In this document: one piece after another, positions 37,263-46,186 of the stretch | Layout: the number at the start of each line of letters is the position of its first letter | How positions within the stretch are numbered: the first letter of the stretch is position 1 | Source of the DNA: Pseudovibrio sp. Tun.PSC04-5.I4 | Lineage (GTDB): Bacteria; Pseudomonadota; Alphaproteobacteria; Rhizobiales; Stappiaceae | Direction: 5' to 3' | Length of the DNA: 64,000 nucleotides | NCBI RefSeq assembly: GCF_900104145.1 | Contig: NZ_FNLB01000003.1 | Span: forward strand, 1 to 64,000 | The notes under the pieces: model-generated | Databases searched by the model: none | What the model was told of the DNA's origin: nothing | Seen by the model: the letters and a program-made list of their open reading frames with translations, nothing else | Position numbers and translations under genes: made by a program

Positions 37263-37916
37263 ATGTGTGAAGTGCTGCAATATCAAGGGTTTGAGACTGC
37301 TTTGTCACTGGAGAGGTTCGGTCGTTACCTAGAGTGGGCAGGTGGTGATAGAGAGAAGGCAATCTTGTTGTATTCTCTTAATACTCGGATCTCGGAAGCT
37401 TTTTATCCATCTCTGCAGATGTTGGAAGTGTCGTTACGTAATCGTATTCATACAGTAATGACAGACTTATATAATAATAGATGGATCTTTGATGAAAGAT
37501 TGATTTTGAATGCTCGCCATCAAGAACAAATAGCTAGTGCTCGAGAGGATATAAAAGAGAGCAAAAAAGAGGAAACTCCTGACAGAGTTGTAGCTGAGCT
37601 TACTTTCAGTTTTTGGACCGCCATGTTAGGTCCAAGTCATGACGCCCTCTGGAATCAAGGGCTTCATAAAATTGCAAAAAAAGCTGATGGCAAAGGTCTT
37701 CGTCGTAAGGATTTGTCTTCTCCCCTTACTCCGATCCGGGTACTACGCAATCGCATTGCTCACCACGAACCTATAATCGCTTGGAACTTGAGAAAGCATC
37801 ACAGCAACATACAGAATATTATTCTCTGGCTTTCTCCTGCCGCCCATGACTGGTGCAACGACCACTGCCGTTTTAATGCTGTTTATCCTACCCAGCGAAT
37901 TGAGCTTATCAAGTGA
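37263..37916 (+). CDS. Abi_2/AbiD-AbiF-like HEPN protein
   Basis: 217 residues. SLERFGRYLEWAGGDREKAI, LYSLNTRISEAFYPSLQMLE, VVAELTFSFWTAML and LRNRIAHHEPII together are the Abi-like (PF07751) pattern. RNRIAHHE contains the R-x4-H motif of HEPN ribonucleases. The family includes abortive-infection proteins of lactococcal plasmids (AbiD/AbiF) that arrest growth on phage infection; function here is inferred. No antitoxin gene is adjacent except the HTH gene upstream. Confidence 0.8.
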   Translation: MCEVLQYQGFETALSLERFGRYLEWAGGDREKAILLYSLNTRISEAFYPSLQMLEVSLRNRIHTVMTDLYNNRWIFDERLILNARHQEQIASAREDIKESKKEETPDRVVAELTFSFWTAMLGPSHDALWNQGLHKIAKKADGKGLRRKDLSSPLTPIRVLRNRIAHHEPIIAWNLRKHHSNIQNIILWLSPAAHDWCNDHCRFNAVYPTQRIELIK

Positions 37917-38026
37917 AGCTACGAGCTAGAGGTTCCCATTACTCGCTTTCGACCCCTCTAGAGCACCAATAAGAAATAATCGCATTACGTGACATGCCAC
38001 GGCGTCAGACCATGCTTTTCGCTGTA

Positions 38027-38390
38027 GGCCCCATCGGAAGGTTTGTGCGTAGAATCCAGTTAAGGAGGAACGTACGTATAGCGAACAATGATATAGGACC
38101 ACGCAATAAAACTGTTGCCGAACAACAGGTTGCAAAGACGAGGCATTTTAAGCCAATTTATGATCTTGGGCAGGCAACTCTACCTGTCTCAAAATCGACC
38201 GTTATAGAGGCATAAGCCGCCGAGCCTTGCCAAGTGTCAAAATGACCCGTTATTGTGTCTCTAAACCTGTCTTTTTACGTTCTCCGTCCTAAAACTGACG
38301 TTAGACCTTTAAGAGAATTTAGACCAGCAGCAAGGTTTCTCATTTGTTCTCCCTTAGCGGGATCGTACGCACAAACCTTCCGACTGGGCC
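38027..38390. repeat. 25-bp inverted repeat pair bounding a 364-bp segment
   Basis: GGCCCCATCGGAAGGTTTGT... at 38027-38051 and its reverse complement at 38366-38390 match at 23 of 25 positions. The ~315 bases inside have no coding frame. Could be a miniature transposable element (MITE) or a regulatory pair upstream of the replicon. Confidence 0.6.
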
Positions 38391-38941
38391 TTAATGGGGT
38401 TAAGTCCGGCTCAGTGCAGGATAGTACGTTTAGGTTTACCCTGCACTGCTTGTCTTAAAACAAAAAATGTCATCCAAGGGTGACAAAAATGACAGTCACA
38501 TACTTAATACAACACCAACACACTTAGAATCTCTTGTAATTAACAAAATGTTGCAAGGCTCTAGCGAGCCATACTTTACTCATAATCTGACAGTGGCTAC
38601 GCCACTGAGAACGCTTTTGATTACAGAAAATCGCAGCTAAATTTGTGCGATTTCACCCACTAGAACCTGCTGATGTACAGCCAAAAAAGAGCAATACTAC
38701 ACAGTCTAGAAGGCTACACGTCTAAGTTTGAAGCAGTCCGGGAGGAACCTAAACCAGACCGCAAATCTCATCTGAGATTTTTGCACAGTATCCGATTCTA
38801 TCCCTTGTTGTGAGATCGGCCTATGTTTGCCTTGCACAGTTTTGTTGAGTTAGTCGTTCCACTCGCCTTGGTATGCAGCGAGCAGTTAAGTTATTGTAAT
38901 TATTGAAAATAATCATTTTTGTTACTCTTTTGATATTATTC

Positions 38942-38957
38942 GTTAACGAGCATTAAC
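38942..38957. promoter_or_regulatory. parS: parS-like palindrome
   Basis: GTTAACGAGCATTAAC is close to the 16-bp repABC centromere pattern GTTNNCNNNNGNNAAC, missing one of the conserved positions (A in place of G). Position upstream of repA suits a partition site. Confidence 0.35.
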
Positions 38958-38967
38958 TAATAATATG

Positions 38968-38995
38968 TTGACTAAACGTGGTATTTTCGTAACTT
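38968..38995 (+). promoter_or_regulatory. Putative repA promoter
   Basis: TTGACT and TAACTT separated by 16 bases, about 65 bases before the repA start codon. Best sigma70-like pair in the region. Confidence 0.4.
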
Positions 38996-39059
38996 TGCAA
39001 CGAAATGTTGATTTTGCCTGTTTTGATACAAACTAGGTGCTGCGATAGGGTTGTTGGCG

Positions 39060-40433
39060 ATGACAGAATTGATTGAGTCCGAAGTTATGCTTCTTCCAGA
39101 AGGAAGTTTGGAGAGCACAGTTTATTCTGACCTAACTAACCTACAAAGGGTTACGCAGATTACCGCTGAACATGCGCGCGCTCCACATAAAGAAAAATTA
39201 CTTCGTCACTTCACTCCTAAAGAGGCTATTCAGTATCTTGGAATGGCGTCAACCAGCCAGCTAGCTCAATTTGCTGATAAAATAGGACTTGAGTTGGTGC
39301 GAGATGCCAGTGGGCGTTATCGCCAGTATACACTCAGTGATCTGAATGCCGTGCGACAATTTTTGAGTGCAAAGCACGGGGAAACAACAACTCGGGCGCT
39401 CAAGTTTAATCCGCGTAGACGAACGGGTGACGAACTCTCGATTATCGCCTGTGCAAACTTCAAAGGCGGATCTGCAAAGACCACAACCTCGGTACATCTG
39501 GCTCATTACCTCGCACTCAAAGGCTATCGCGTTCTGGTACTAGACTTGGACCAGCAGTCGTCAGCGTGTTCGATGTTTGGGGTCGATCCTGTTCTAGAGC
39601 CTGAAGACAATCTGCTAGGTAGCGCTCTTCGGTATGAAGATCCATGTCCGATTGAACAGGTTATTCGGCCTACATATTTCGAAGGGATCGATTTGGCGTT
39701 TGGTGGTCAATGGATTTCTGAATGGGAACAAGATACTCCTCGCGTCATAACAGAGGCAAAGTACCATGCGGACTACGCTCGCCAGCAGCTTGAGCTAATC
39801 GAAGAAGAACTAGATGAAGATTCAATTCCAGCTGCGCGATTGGCTGAATTGGAAGATTTTCGAAGCCAGCACCTTATCACATTGGAAGATGCTACAGAGA
39901 AAAAGCTATACTTTCAGCGATTGAGAAAGGTTCTTGGACCAATTGAGCACAACTATGATGTGGTTATCTGTGACACGAGCCCAACGATTAACTTCCTTTC
40001 CCAAGCCACGATTGGTGCAGCCGACCACCTTTTGATTACAGTTCACCCAGAATGGCTTGATATCAAATCAATGGAACAATATTTGACTGCGCTGTTCAGG
40101 CACCTATCCGATCTGCGTTTGGCAGCGGAAAGCGTCGGTTTGAATGCAGCCTATGTGGGCCGGACGTTAAACTATCTCATCACTCGCCATGACCCGTATG
40201 ATGTTACCGAAAAGAACATTGCGGACATGATGCGAGCCTACTTGTCTGGTGTGCTCGATAACGTAATGGTCAAGTCATCAGCAATCTCGGAGGCTGGACT
40301 TTCGGAGCAATCTATCTATGAGGCGGATCGTAAGGATTTTACTGCGAAAACCTATGATCGTGCAAAATCCGCAATGGATGATGTGAACTCAGAGATTGAG
40401 CAAATTATGTTGAAACGCTGGGGGCGTGTCTGA
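39060..40433 (+). CDS. repA: Plasmid partition ATPase RepA (ParA family)
   Basis: 457 residues from the ATG at 39060 (AGGG upstream); the frame extends to a TTG at 39051. The N-terminal helix-turn-helix region (RHFTPKEAIQYLGMASTSQL) is followed by the deviant Walker A motif NFKGGSAKTTTSVHLAHYL, Walker A' (VLVLDLDQQSSACSMFG) and Walker B (VVICDTSPTINFLSQATIG). RepA with RepB segregates the plasmid and represses its own operon. The stop overlaps repB (TGATG), so the two are co-translated. Confidence 0.93.
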   Translation: MTELIESEVMLLPEGSLESTVYSDLTNLQRVTQITAEHARAPHKEKLLRHFTPKEAIQYLGMASTSQLAQFADKIGLELVRDASGRYRQYTLSDLNAVRQFLSAKHGETTTRALKFNPRRRTGDELSIIACANFKGGSAKTTTSVHLAHYLALKGYRVLVLDLDQQSSACSMFGVDPVLEPEDNLLGSALRYEDPCPIEQVIRPTYFEGIDLAFGGQWISEWEQDTPRVITEAKYHADYARQQLELIEEELDEDSIPAARLAELEDFRSQHLITLEDATEKKLYFQRLRKVLGPIEHNYDVVICDTSPTINFLSQATIGAADHLLITVHPEWLDIKSMEQYLTALFRHLSDLRLAAESVGLNAAYVGRTLNYLITRHDPYDVTEKNIADMMRAYLSGVLDNVMVKSSAISEAGLSEQSIYEADRKDFTAKTYDRAKSAMDDVNSEIEQIMLKRWGRV

Positions 40434-41449
40434 TGGCTAAGAAGTCGAAGATGTTTAGTGAAAACTTGGCTAAAGGCATGCAAGAACCTACCAAAATGCC
40501 TGCCACTATGACACGTTCTTCGTTAGAGCAAACTTTCGGAAAAACCCCTGCAAAGGGCGCGGGACGCGGGATCGAAGATTTAAGTAAAGCCGTTGCGGAA
40601 GTCGTAAGTCATCGTGCGTCTAAGCGCGATATTCAACGTCTTGAGCCTAGCAAATGCGAACCCTCATTCATCCGAGATCGCATGAATGAGGAGAACGACG
40701 AAGAATTTCAAACGCTCAAGCAGGCTATTGATAAAGTTGGGCAACAGTCGCCTATCTTGGTTCGACCACACCCAGTAAACCGTGATGTTTATCAAATTGC
40801 TTATGGGCATAGACGTTGGCGTGCCTGTGCTGAGCTTGACATTGCCGTGAACGCGGTAGTCAAGGAACTTACTGATGAACAGCTATTAATCTCTCAAGGG
40901 CAGGAAAATCATGAGCGTAAGAACCTTTCGTTCATTGAGACAGCAATGTTTGCTGAGGCAATGCGAAAGGATTATCATAGTGGCGTGATCATGGAAGCGC
41001 TTGGGATAGGTAAGTCCACTTTGTCGCAACACCAAAGTGTTACACGAGCAATTTCGCCAGCGATAATCAGAGCTATCGGGCCTGCTCCTAAGACTGGCAG
41101 ACCTAAATGGACGACACTTGCTAAGCAATTTGGCGCGGAACCGTTGAAATGCAAAAACATCGTTCAAGGTTTAAGTACAGGGGCAACATGGGTAGGTTCT
41201 TCTTCCGACCAGAAATTTGACTCGGTGATGGAAGCTATAGCAAAGGGGCAAAAAGCCTCTGCGCAGAAAATCGCAAATACTCCCGTTGAAGCATCAGATG
41301 GAACCTGTGTGGTCACGGTCAGCAAGTCGAATACGGGTGCAAAGTTCTCTTGGCAAGGTGAGACTGGCCGCGATTTTAGTTTGTTTGTGGCAGATCGAAT
41401 GCAAGAACTGTTAGCGGACTTCGAAAAATCAAAGGAAACTGAGCGATGA
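40433..41449 (+). CDS. repB: Centromere-binding partition protein RepB (ParB family)
   Basis: 338 residues. The ParB/Srx core includes SPILVRPHPVNRDVYQIAYG followed by HRRWRACAEL (the CTP-binding GxRR-like box), then ENHERKNLSFIETAMFAEAM and the helix-turn-helix around ALGIGKSTLSQHQSVTRAI. Binds parS and works with RepA. Stop to ctRNA hairpin is about 15 bases. Confidence 0.93.
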   Translation: MAKKSKMFSENLAKGMQEPTKMPATMTRSSLEQTFGKTPAKGAGRGIEDLSKAVAEVVSHRASKRDIQRLEPSKCEPSFIRDRMNEENDEEFQTLKQAIDKVGQQSPILVRPHPVNRDVYQIAYGHRRWRACAELDIAVNAVVKELTDEQLLISQGQENHERKNLSFIETAMFAEAMRKDYHSGVIMEALGIGKSTLSQHQSVTRAISPAIIRAIGPAPKTGRPKWTTLAKQFGAEPLKCKNIVQGLSTGATWVGSSSDQKFDSVMEAIAKGQKASAQKIANTPVEASDGTCVVTVSKSNTGAKFSWQGETGRDFSLFVADRMQELLADFEKSKETER

Positions 41450-41454
41450 CTTAG

Positions 41455-41532
41455 GCAAAGCAAAAGGGCTTGCCTAAGCAAGCCCTTTCAAAAGAATTAT
41501 AGCGCCGTGAAGCACCCAACTCATATGTAGCA
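41455..41532 (-). ncRNA. incA: Antisense ctRNA controlling repC
   Basis: In the repB-repC gap on the minus strand. Putative promoter TTGATT (41562-41567) with 17 bases to TAAACT (41539-41544), so transcription would start near 41532. It would end after the hairpin AAAGGGCTTG/CAAGCCCTTT (41463-41488) followed by a T-rich run. A competing stem, CTTAGGCAA/TTGCCTAAG, overlaps it, as in repABC ctRNAs, which pair with the repC leader and stop RepC synthesis. Ends are predicted, not mapped. Confidence 0.6.
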
Positions 41533-41651
41533 ATTTGAAGTTTAGTGCTGAAATGTAAACGAATCAACCTAATTCTATGGGGCTGACTTGTTTTGTGCGC
41601 CGTTTTGATCGTTTCCGATTGCTCGTCTAAGAGTATATTGAGGATTGCGCT

Positions 41652-42746
41652 ATGCTACACACAAAGACAATTCCTAGTTTTCGCAAGCTGAATGCTGCGG
41701 CGCTGGCAAGCCAGCAGCTTGCTAGTTCCCCCCTCTCAGGTCAGGTCAGCAAGTCATCGCTTTCGCAGGTCGTTAAGCGAGTATGCCCTGCCCTGGGTGT
41801 TACTGGGACAGCCTATCACGTGCTTGATATTCTCTTAGGTCTCGTGAAAGAAAAGGATCTGGATGAAGGTCGTTCTCCTGTTGTCGCGATTTCAAATAAC
41901 AAGCTGGCAAATTATGTTTGTCGCAGCGAGCGTTCCATCATTCGTGCCGTCAAGAAGCTGGTTGAAGTTGGATTTCTTGCCTATCGGGATAGTGGGAATG
42001 GACGCCGGTTTGTAAACAGTCAAGGCGAAGCATATGGATTGGATCTCACTCCAGCATGTAAGAGACTACCAGAGTTGCGACAGCAAGCTGAAGCCTACAA
42101 AGCTCAACTCGATGCCGAGCGAGCTTTGAAACGCAGAAGCAAAGGATTGGCGCGGGCCATCAACGATGCCTGTGCTGAACTTTTAGAGCAAGGCAAACAT
42201 ACTCAGGCGAGTGAACTTCACCAACGTGCTATCGCGATCATGGAGTCTTCTCAAAATCTTTCCAATAAAACCAATTTCCTTGAGGATCTTTATGAAGAGG
42301 TGCTGAGCGTTACTGCCATAGAGTTTGCCCAATGCGAAATAGAGCAGGTTGAGCATGGCGAACCTGTTGAACCGGTTGGGAATTCTAATAGAATTAGAAA
42401 GGAGGAAGGCCGAGAGAACGGAATTTCCATTGAAGCACTGGCGCGTGCGCTGCCAATGGCTGTTGAGAACGTTATCCGCCCGATCCGAAGCTGGAACGAT
42501 TTGAGGATGGAGGCGGAGACCCTACGCGTTGCAATAGGCTTAAGCGAACACGCTTGGAAAAAAGCAATTCAAGAACTCGGGTTGAACCTTTCAGCTGCTT
42601 GCCTTGCCGTGGTCGTTGAGAAAGTACTTCGCGAACCAGACAGATTGAGCAGGCCTGCTGGATACTTCAATGGCATGGTTGCCAAAGCGCGACTAGGCGA
42701 GCTCAATCTCAATAGGACAGTCTGGAGTCTAGCCTGTAACCACTAA
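41652..42746 (+). CDS. repC: Replication initiator RepC
   Basis: 364 residues. N-terminal half: SFRKLNAAALASQ, YHVLDILLGL and SNNKLANYVCRSERSIIRAV with LVEVGFLAYRDSGNGRRF, the winged-helix DNA-binding region of RepC. C-terminal half: ARALPMAVENVIRPIRSWND and PAGYFNGMVAKARLGELNL. AGGA lies 8 bases before the ATG. RepC initiates replication of repABC plasmids, with the origin inside the repC gene; the AT-rich stretch near 42360-42400 is a candidate. A second, truncated repC is at 62971 (10907). Confidence 0.93.
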   Translation: MLHTKTIPSFRKLNAAALASQQLASSPLSGQVSKSSLSQVVKRVCPALGVTGTAYHVLDILLGLVKEKDLDEGRSPVVAISNNKLANYVCRSERSIIRAVKKLVEVGFLAYRDSGNGRRFVNSQGEAYGLDLTPACKRLPELRQQAEAYKAQLDAERALKRRSKGLARAINDACAELLEQGKHTQASELHQRAIAIMESSQNLSNKTNFLEDLYEEVLSVTAIEFAQCEIEQVEHGEPVEPVGNSNRIRKEEGRENGISIEALARALPMAVENVIRPIRSWNDLRMEAETLRVAIGLSEHAWKKAIQELGLNLSAACLAVVVEKVLREPDRLSRPAGYFNGMVAKARLGELNLNRTVWSLACNH

Positions 42747-42934
42747 ACATTTTGTGAAAACGCAGATTTAGTAAGTAGCTGAAATATAGGTCCTTTCAGG
42801 AGATTGTTTACAGCTGTAAACTCGATAGTTCCCTCCTGCTACTATAGCTTGGCTACGGCCAGTTTCATCCGTCTTTTAAGATAGCAATGTGCTTTGCATG
42901 TCAAACGGTCACCTTTTTGAATGATCTTAGTGCG

Positions 42935-43244
42935 TCACTTTTTTTTCTTGAACATCTTATCAAGAATAGCCTTGGCGTCTTTGGGTTTTACCTTGTCGGG
43001 ATAGCCCTTAGGTTTTTTGATTTTGCCCTCATCAACAAACTTTGCGACCCACTTCATTTGGCTGTCGCTGGCAAAGTTATTTGCATCAATCCAGCCACTG
43101 AGAGCCGTTGCAGTGCTTTTAGCTTCATCAGGAAGAGGGTGGCCTTGGCGCTCCGCTATTGCCACGGCAAGCGCGAGTTGCGCCGCACTTGGGGCTGTTG
43201 GCTCCCCTGCCCGCTCCTTCTGCGGCCCCAGAAGCGCCCGCAAG
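42935..43244 (-). pseudogene. DNA topoisomerase III C-terminal fragment
   Basis: About 100 codons ending in KAILDKMFKKKK. SAAQLALAVAIAERQGHPLP and TALSGWIDANNFASDSQMKW resemble the tail of plasmid-borne type IA topoisomerases (TopB/TraE). The frame runs straight into the IS5 left end, so the catalytic part has been lost. A relic of a larger plasmid backbone. Confidence 0.55.
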
Positions 43245-44349
43245 GGGCGCTGTTGCATAAATACTCTTCAGGCGTATATTCCGGCTGATATTTCCTTCAG
43301 TGAAGATTCACTTTATGCCGTTTAAAGCCAATGCCGATCGCCGACATAAGTTTGCCAAAGCCAAATACAAAGTGACGAACTGGTCGAAGTATAATGAAAG
43401 CTTGCGTCGTCGCGGTGATGTCACGGTTTGGATTGAAGAGAGCGCTGCCAAGGCTTGGTTTGCACCCGAGAACCAACGACGTGGACGGCCCGCCAAGTTT
43501 TCAGAGCTTGCCATTGAAACCTGTTTGCAGATCCGGGTCGTATTCGGTCTTGCTTTGAGGCAGACTCAAGGGTTTGTGAGGTCTGTGTTCCATTTGATGG
43601 AGTTGGTTTTACCGGTTCCTGACTTTTCAACCCTGTCGCGCCGCGCAGATGGCTTGAAACTTTCAAATCCCAAACCGCGAACGAACTCAGAGCCAGTAGA
43701 GCTGGTAATCGATAGTACAGGCGTTAAGATCTTTGGTGCCGGAGAATGGCAGGAAACCAAGCATGGAACCAGGATAAAGCGCAGAACTTGGCGCAAACTT
43801 CACCTTGGCCTTGATCTGAATACCGGCGAAATCGTATGTTCTGAACTGACCGAAGACAATGTTGGTGATCCAACCGTTGTGCCGGATCTGTTGGATCAGA
43901 TCGAAGATACAGTTGCCACGTTCCTTGGTGATGGCGCTTATGATGGGGCGCCTGTGAGGCAAGAATTAGCAGACCGTTTTGAAGGTATCGAGGTCATCAT
44001 TCCACCTCCCAAAACAGCTATCCCCGGCTCACAGGCTACGACCACTCCCACTGCTCGCAACCGGGATATTCTTGCCATTCAAAAGAACGGCAGGATGTCT
44101 TGGCAAAAGCAAACCGGATATGGCCGAAGGTCTCGAGGCGAAACTTTGATGGGTCGCTTTAAGCAGGTGATCGGGACCACGCTCCGGTCACGAAAGTTGA
44201 ACAATCAGAGGACAGAGGCAAAACTTGGAGTCGCCGTTCTCAACACAATGACCGCCCTCGGACGCGCCACGTTCGAGAAGGTTTCTGCATGATCAGATGC
44301 ATGGGATTGGGCAAGCTGCAAGCTAATTTCGAATTGTGCAACAGCGCCC
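43245..44349 (+). mobile_element. IS5-family insertion sequence, complete
   Basis: 1105 bp with 13-bp inverted ends GGGCGCTGTTGCA. One intact transposase gene. The 9 bases outside each end differ (GCCCGCAAG and AAAATCACA), so no target duplication remains, in line with a deletion joining the topoisomerase fragment to the biosynthetic cluster. A fragment of the same element lies at 26979. Confidence 0.9.
43315..44292 (+). CDS. IS5-family transposase
   Basis: 325 residues from the ATG at 43315 (MPFKANADRRHKFAKAKYKV, the usual start); a GTG at 43300 is also in frame. DDE triad: Asp in ELVIDSTGVKIFGAGEW, Asp in FLGDGAYDGAP, and Glu in SRGETLMGRFKQVIG. IS903/IS5-type. Intact. Confidence 0.92.
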   Translation: MPFKANADRRHKFAKAKYKVTNWSKYNESLRRRGDVTVWIEESAAKAWFAPENQRRGRPAKFSELAIETCLQIRVVFGLALRQTQGFVRSVFHLMELVLPVPDFSTLSRRADGLKLSNPKPRTNSEPVELVIDSTGVKIFGAGEWQETKHGTRIKRRTWRKLHLGLDLNTGEIVCSELTEDNVGDPTVVPDLLDQIEDTVATFLGDGAYDGAPVRQELADRFEGIEVIIPPPKTAIPGSQATTTPTARNRDILAIQKNGRMSWQKQTGYGRRSRGETLMGRFKQVIGTTLRSRKLNNQRTEAKLGVAVLNTMTALGRATFEKVSA

Positions 44350-44461
44350 AAAATCACAGCGTCAAGCCCAAATCATGGCGTCTTGAGCGGGCGGTTACGA
44401 AGTCATGTTCCTTACTTAACCATCAGAACTGGTGCCAGCGTTAAGTTGATAGCGCCCGTAG

Positions 44462-46186
44462 TTAGCTCTGTCGAGTTTCTTGTTGGTTAAAGTGGAACCC
44501 GTGCCTATTTCTGTCTAGCCGCAAGACATGGGTTGCGAATGACATGACGGCGGGTCGATGAGCTACAGAGATGATGATTCCACCACGCATTAGGTCCCGC
44601 ACGGCTGCATATACCTTGCGTTCAGTAGTCTCGTCCAAATTGGCGGTGACTTCATCAAGTACTAGCACTTGAGGCCTCCGGTAAAGCGCTCTCGCCAAGC
44701 ATAGACGCTGCACCTGTCCGGCGGAAAGGGTGTTGCCAAACTCAGTCACCGGATGGTCCATTCCGCAGGGTAAACTACGGATGAAATCTGCGACGCATGC
44801 TGCCTCACAGACCTGCCAAGCACGGTCATAGTCAGGAGGATTCCTAGCGTATGCAATGTTGTCGATCAGTTTACCACTGAGTAAAATATTGTCTTGAGAG
44901 ACATAACTGATCGCATTTCTCCAAGCTCCAAGCGTAACATTTTCGATCGAAACATCGTTGACCAGAATTTTACCCTGCGTCATTGGCAACCAGCGCATCA
45001 GAATTCGGGTTAGCGTAGTCTTGCCCGTGCCACTTTCACCAACGACCGCAACCCAGTCGCCGAGTACAGCACGACAGGTGACGTTGAGTAACACGTCTCC
45101 ATCTGTTCCAGCGTAGCTTGCTGAAACTTGGTCGAGGGTTAGTGACTTCACATAAAGCACTTCGTCTGCAATATGTTCATTTTTTTGTACTCGACTTTCG
45201 GGTTCTTGAATTTCTAATAGGCGGTCCATCGCACCTTGTGCCGCGGCCAGCTTCACGTTAAAATTAGCGAGGTTGTCGAGTGGCCAGAAAATTTGCCGTA
45301 CGAAGAGTGTAATGGCTGCGAAGGATCCGACGGTTAAGTACCCCTGCGCAACAACAATCCCACCGACGCCTAGAACCACAAAGGAAGGTAGCTGAGTTAG
45401 GAAATTCGAAACCATAACGCTGGTGCTTTTCATGCGTGAGCGGCGTTGAGCAGAGCGACGGGCTTGGTCGAAAACTTGTAGCGCGGAGTGCGTTTCGAAA
45501 GCGGCGGCACCATGATCTTGTATCATTTGCACTGCCTGTACCCGTTCCTGTACATGCGCAGACAAGCAGCCCAGGTCACGTTGCACGTCCAGCGATAAGT
45601 GGCGAATCCTTTGACGGAAGTAACCTAAAGACCAGTAGTAGATCGGTAGTACCAGCAAACAAAGACCACCAACTAGGAAGTCTTCATAGAGAATAAAGAC
45701 AGAGACTATGATGATTGAAACTAGGTCAATCCAGAAGTAGATTAATCCTTCACCCAAAAGTGAAGCGGTCTGCTGGACGTCGGTTAGCAGTCTGGCACCC
45801 AAATCTCCAGCGCGATGTTGGGTACGTTTTAGGAAGGGAAGATCGAGTAACCGAGTAAAGACCTGGATCCGTAGATCTCTGGCGGCGCGCACCACCAGCG
45901 TATCCGTCAAATATTGACGGAAAAACGCGGAGGGTAAACTGATGCACAGGACAAGTGCAATTACCCACGTAGTAGAAAACAGGATATCGTGCACTACTTG
46001 AGGTTCGTACACAGTCGTAGATGTGATCGTGTCAATGACTTCGGCTGTTAGGCTGATTATGATTAGTGGGATGGTAAATTTCAGGGCTCCTGCCAGTAAT
46101 GCGCCACCGACAAGAAACTTGTTCGCCACGAGGAAGGGCCAAAGCAGGCTCAGACGTCCACTAAGCGGGTATCTATTCATGAACAT
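44462..46186 (-). CDS. ABC exporter (fused membrane and ATPase domains)
   Basis: 574 residues, a half-transporter that should work as a dimer. Six hydrophobic segments fill the first ~310 residues. The ATPase has Walker A VVGESGTGKTTLTR, Q-loop YVSQDNIL, signature LSAGQVQRLCLARAL (Ala in place of the usual second Gly), Walker B VLVLDEVTANLD and the H-loop His in SVAHRPAV. There is no N-terminal C39 peptidase domain, so it does not itself cut a double-Gly leader. Last gene of the cluster; overlaps the nucleotidyltransferase by 10 bases. Likely exports the cluster's product. Confidence 0.92.
   Translation of the reverse strand: MFMNRYPLSGRLSLLWPFLVANKFLVGGALLAGALKFTIPLIIISLTAEVIDTITSTTVYEPQVVHDILFSTTWVIALVLCISLPSAFFRQYLTDTLVVRAARDLRIQVFTRLLDLPFLKRTQHRAGDLGARLLTDVQQTASLLGEGLIYFWIDLVSIIIVSVFILYEDFLVGGLCLLVLPIYYWSLGYFRQRIRHLSLDVQRDLGCLSAHVQERVQAVQMIQDHGAAAFETHSALQVFDQARRSAQRRSRMKSTSVMVSNFLTQLPSFVVLGVGGIVVAQGYLTVGSFAAITLFVRQIFWPLDNLANFNVKLAAAQGAMDRLLEIQEPESRVQKNEHIADEVLYVKSLTLDQVSASYAGTDGDVLLNVTCRAVLGDWVAVVGESGTGKTTLTRILMRWLPMTQGKILVNDVSIENVTLGAWRNAISYVSQDNILLSGKLIDNIAYARNPPDYDRAWQVCEAACVADFIRSLPCGMDHPVTEFGNTLSAGQVQRLCLARALYRRPQVLVLDEVTANLDETTERKVYAAVRDLMRGGIIISVAHRPAVMSFATHVLRLDRNRHGFHFNQQETRQS

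Larger units (their letters stand above)
37917..39059. other. Non-coding region upstream of repA
   Basis: About 1.1 kb with no credible gene. Contains the 25-bp inverted repeat pair at 38027/38366, several short hairpins (AGTGGC/GCCACT near 38592), the parS-like palindrome at 38942 and the putative repA promoter at 38968. It probably contains partition sites and repA control. Confidence 0.55.

Noticed and set aside
43300..43315. GTG at 43300 as the IS5 transposase start
   Set aside because: The ATG at 43315 gives the standard family N-terminus (MPFKANADRRHKF); the extra five residues are not typical.
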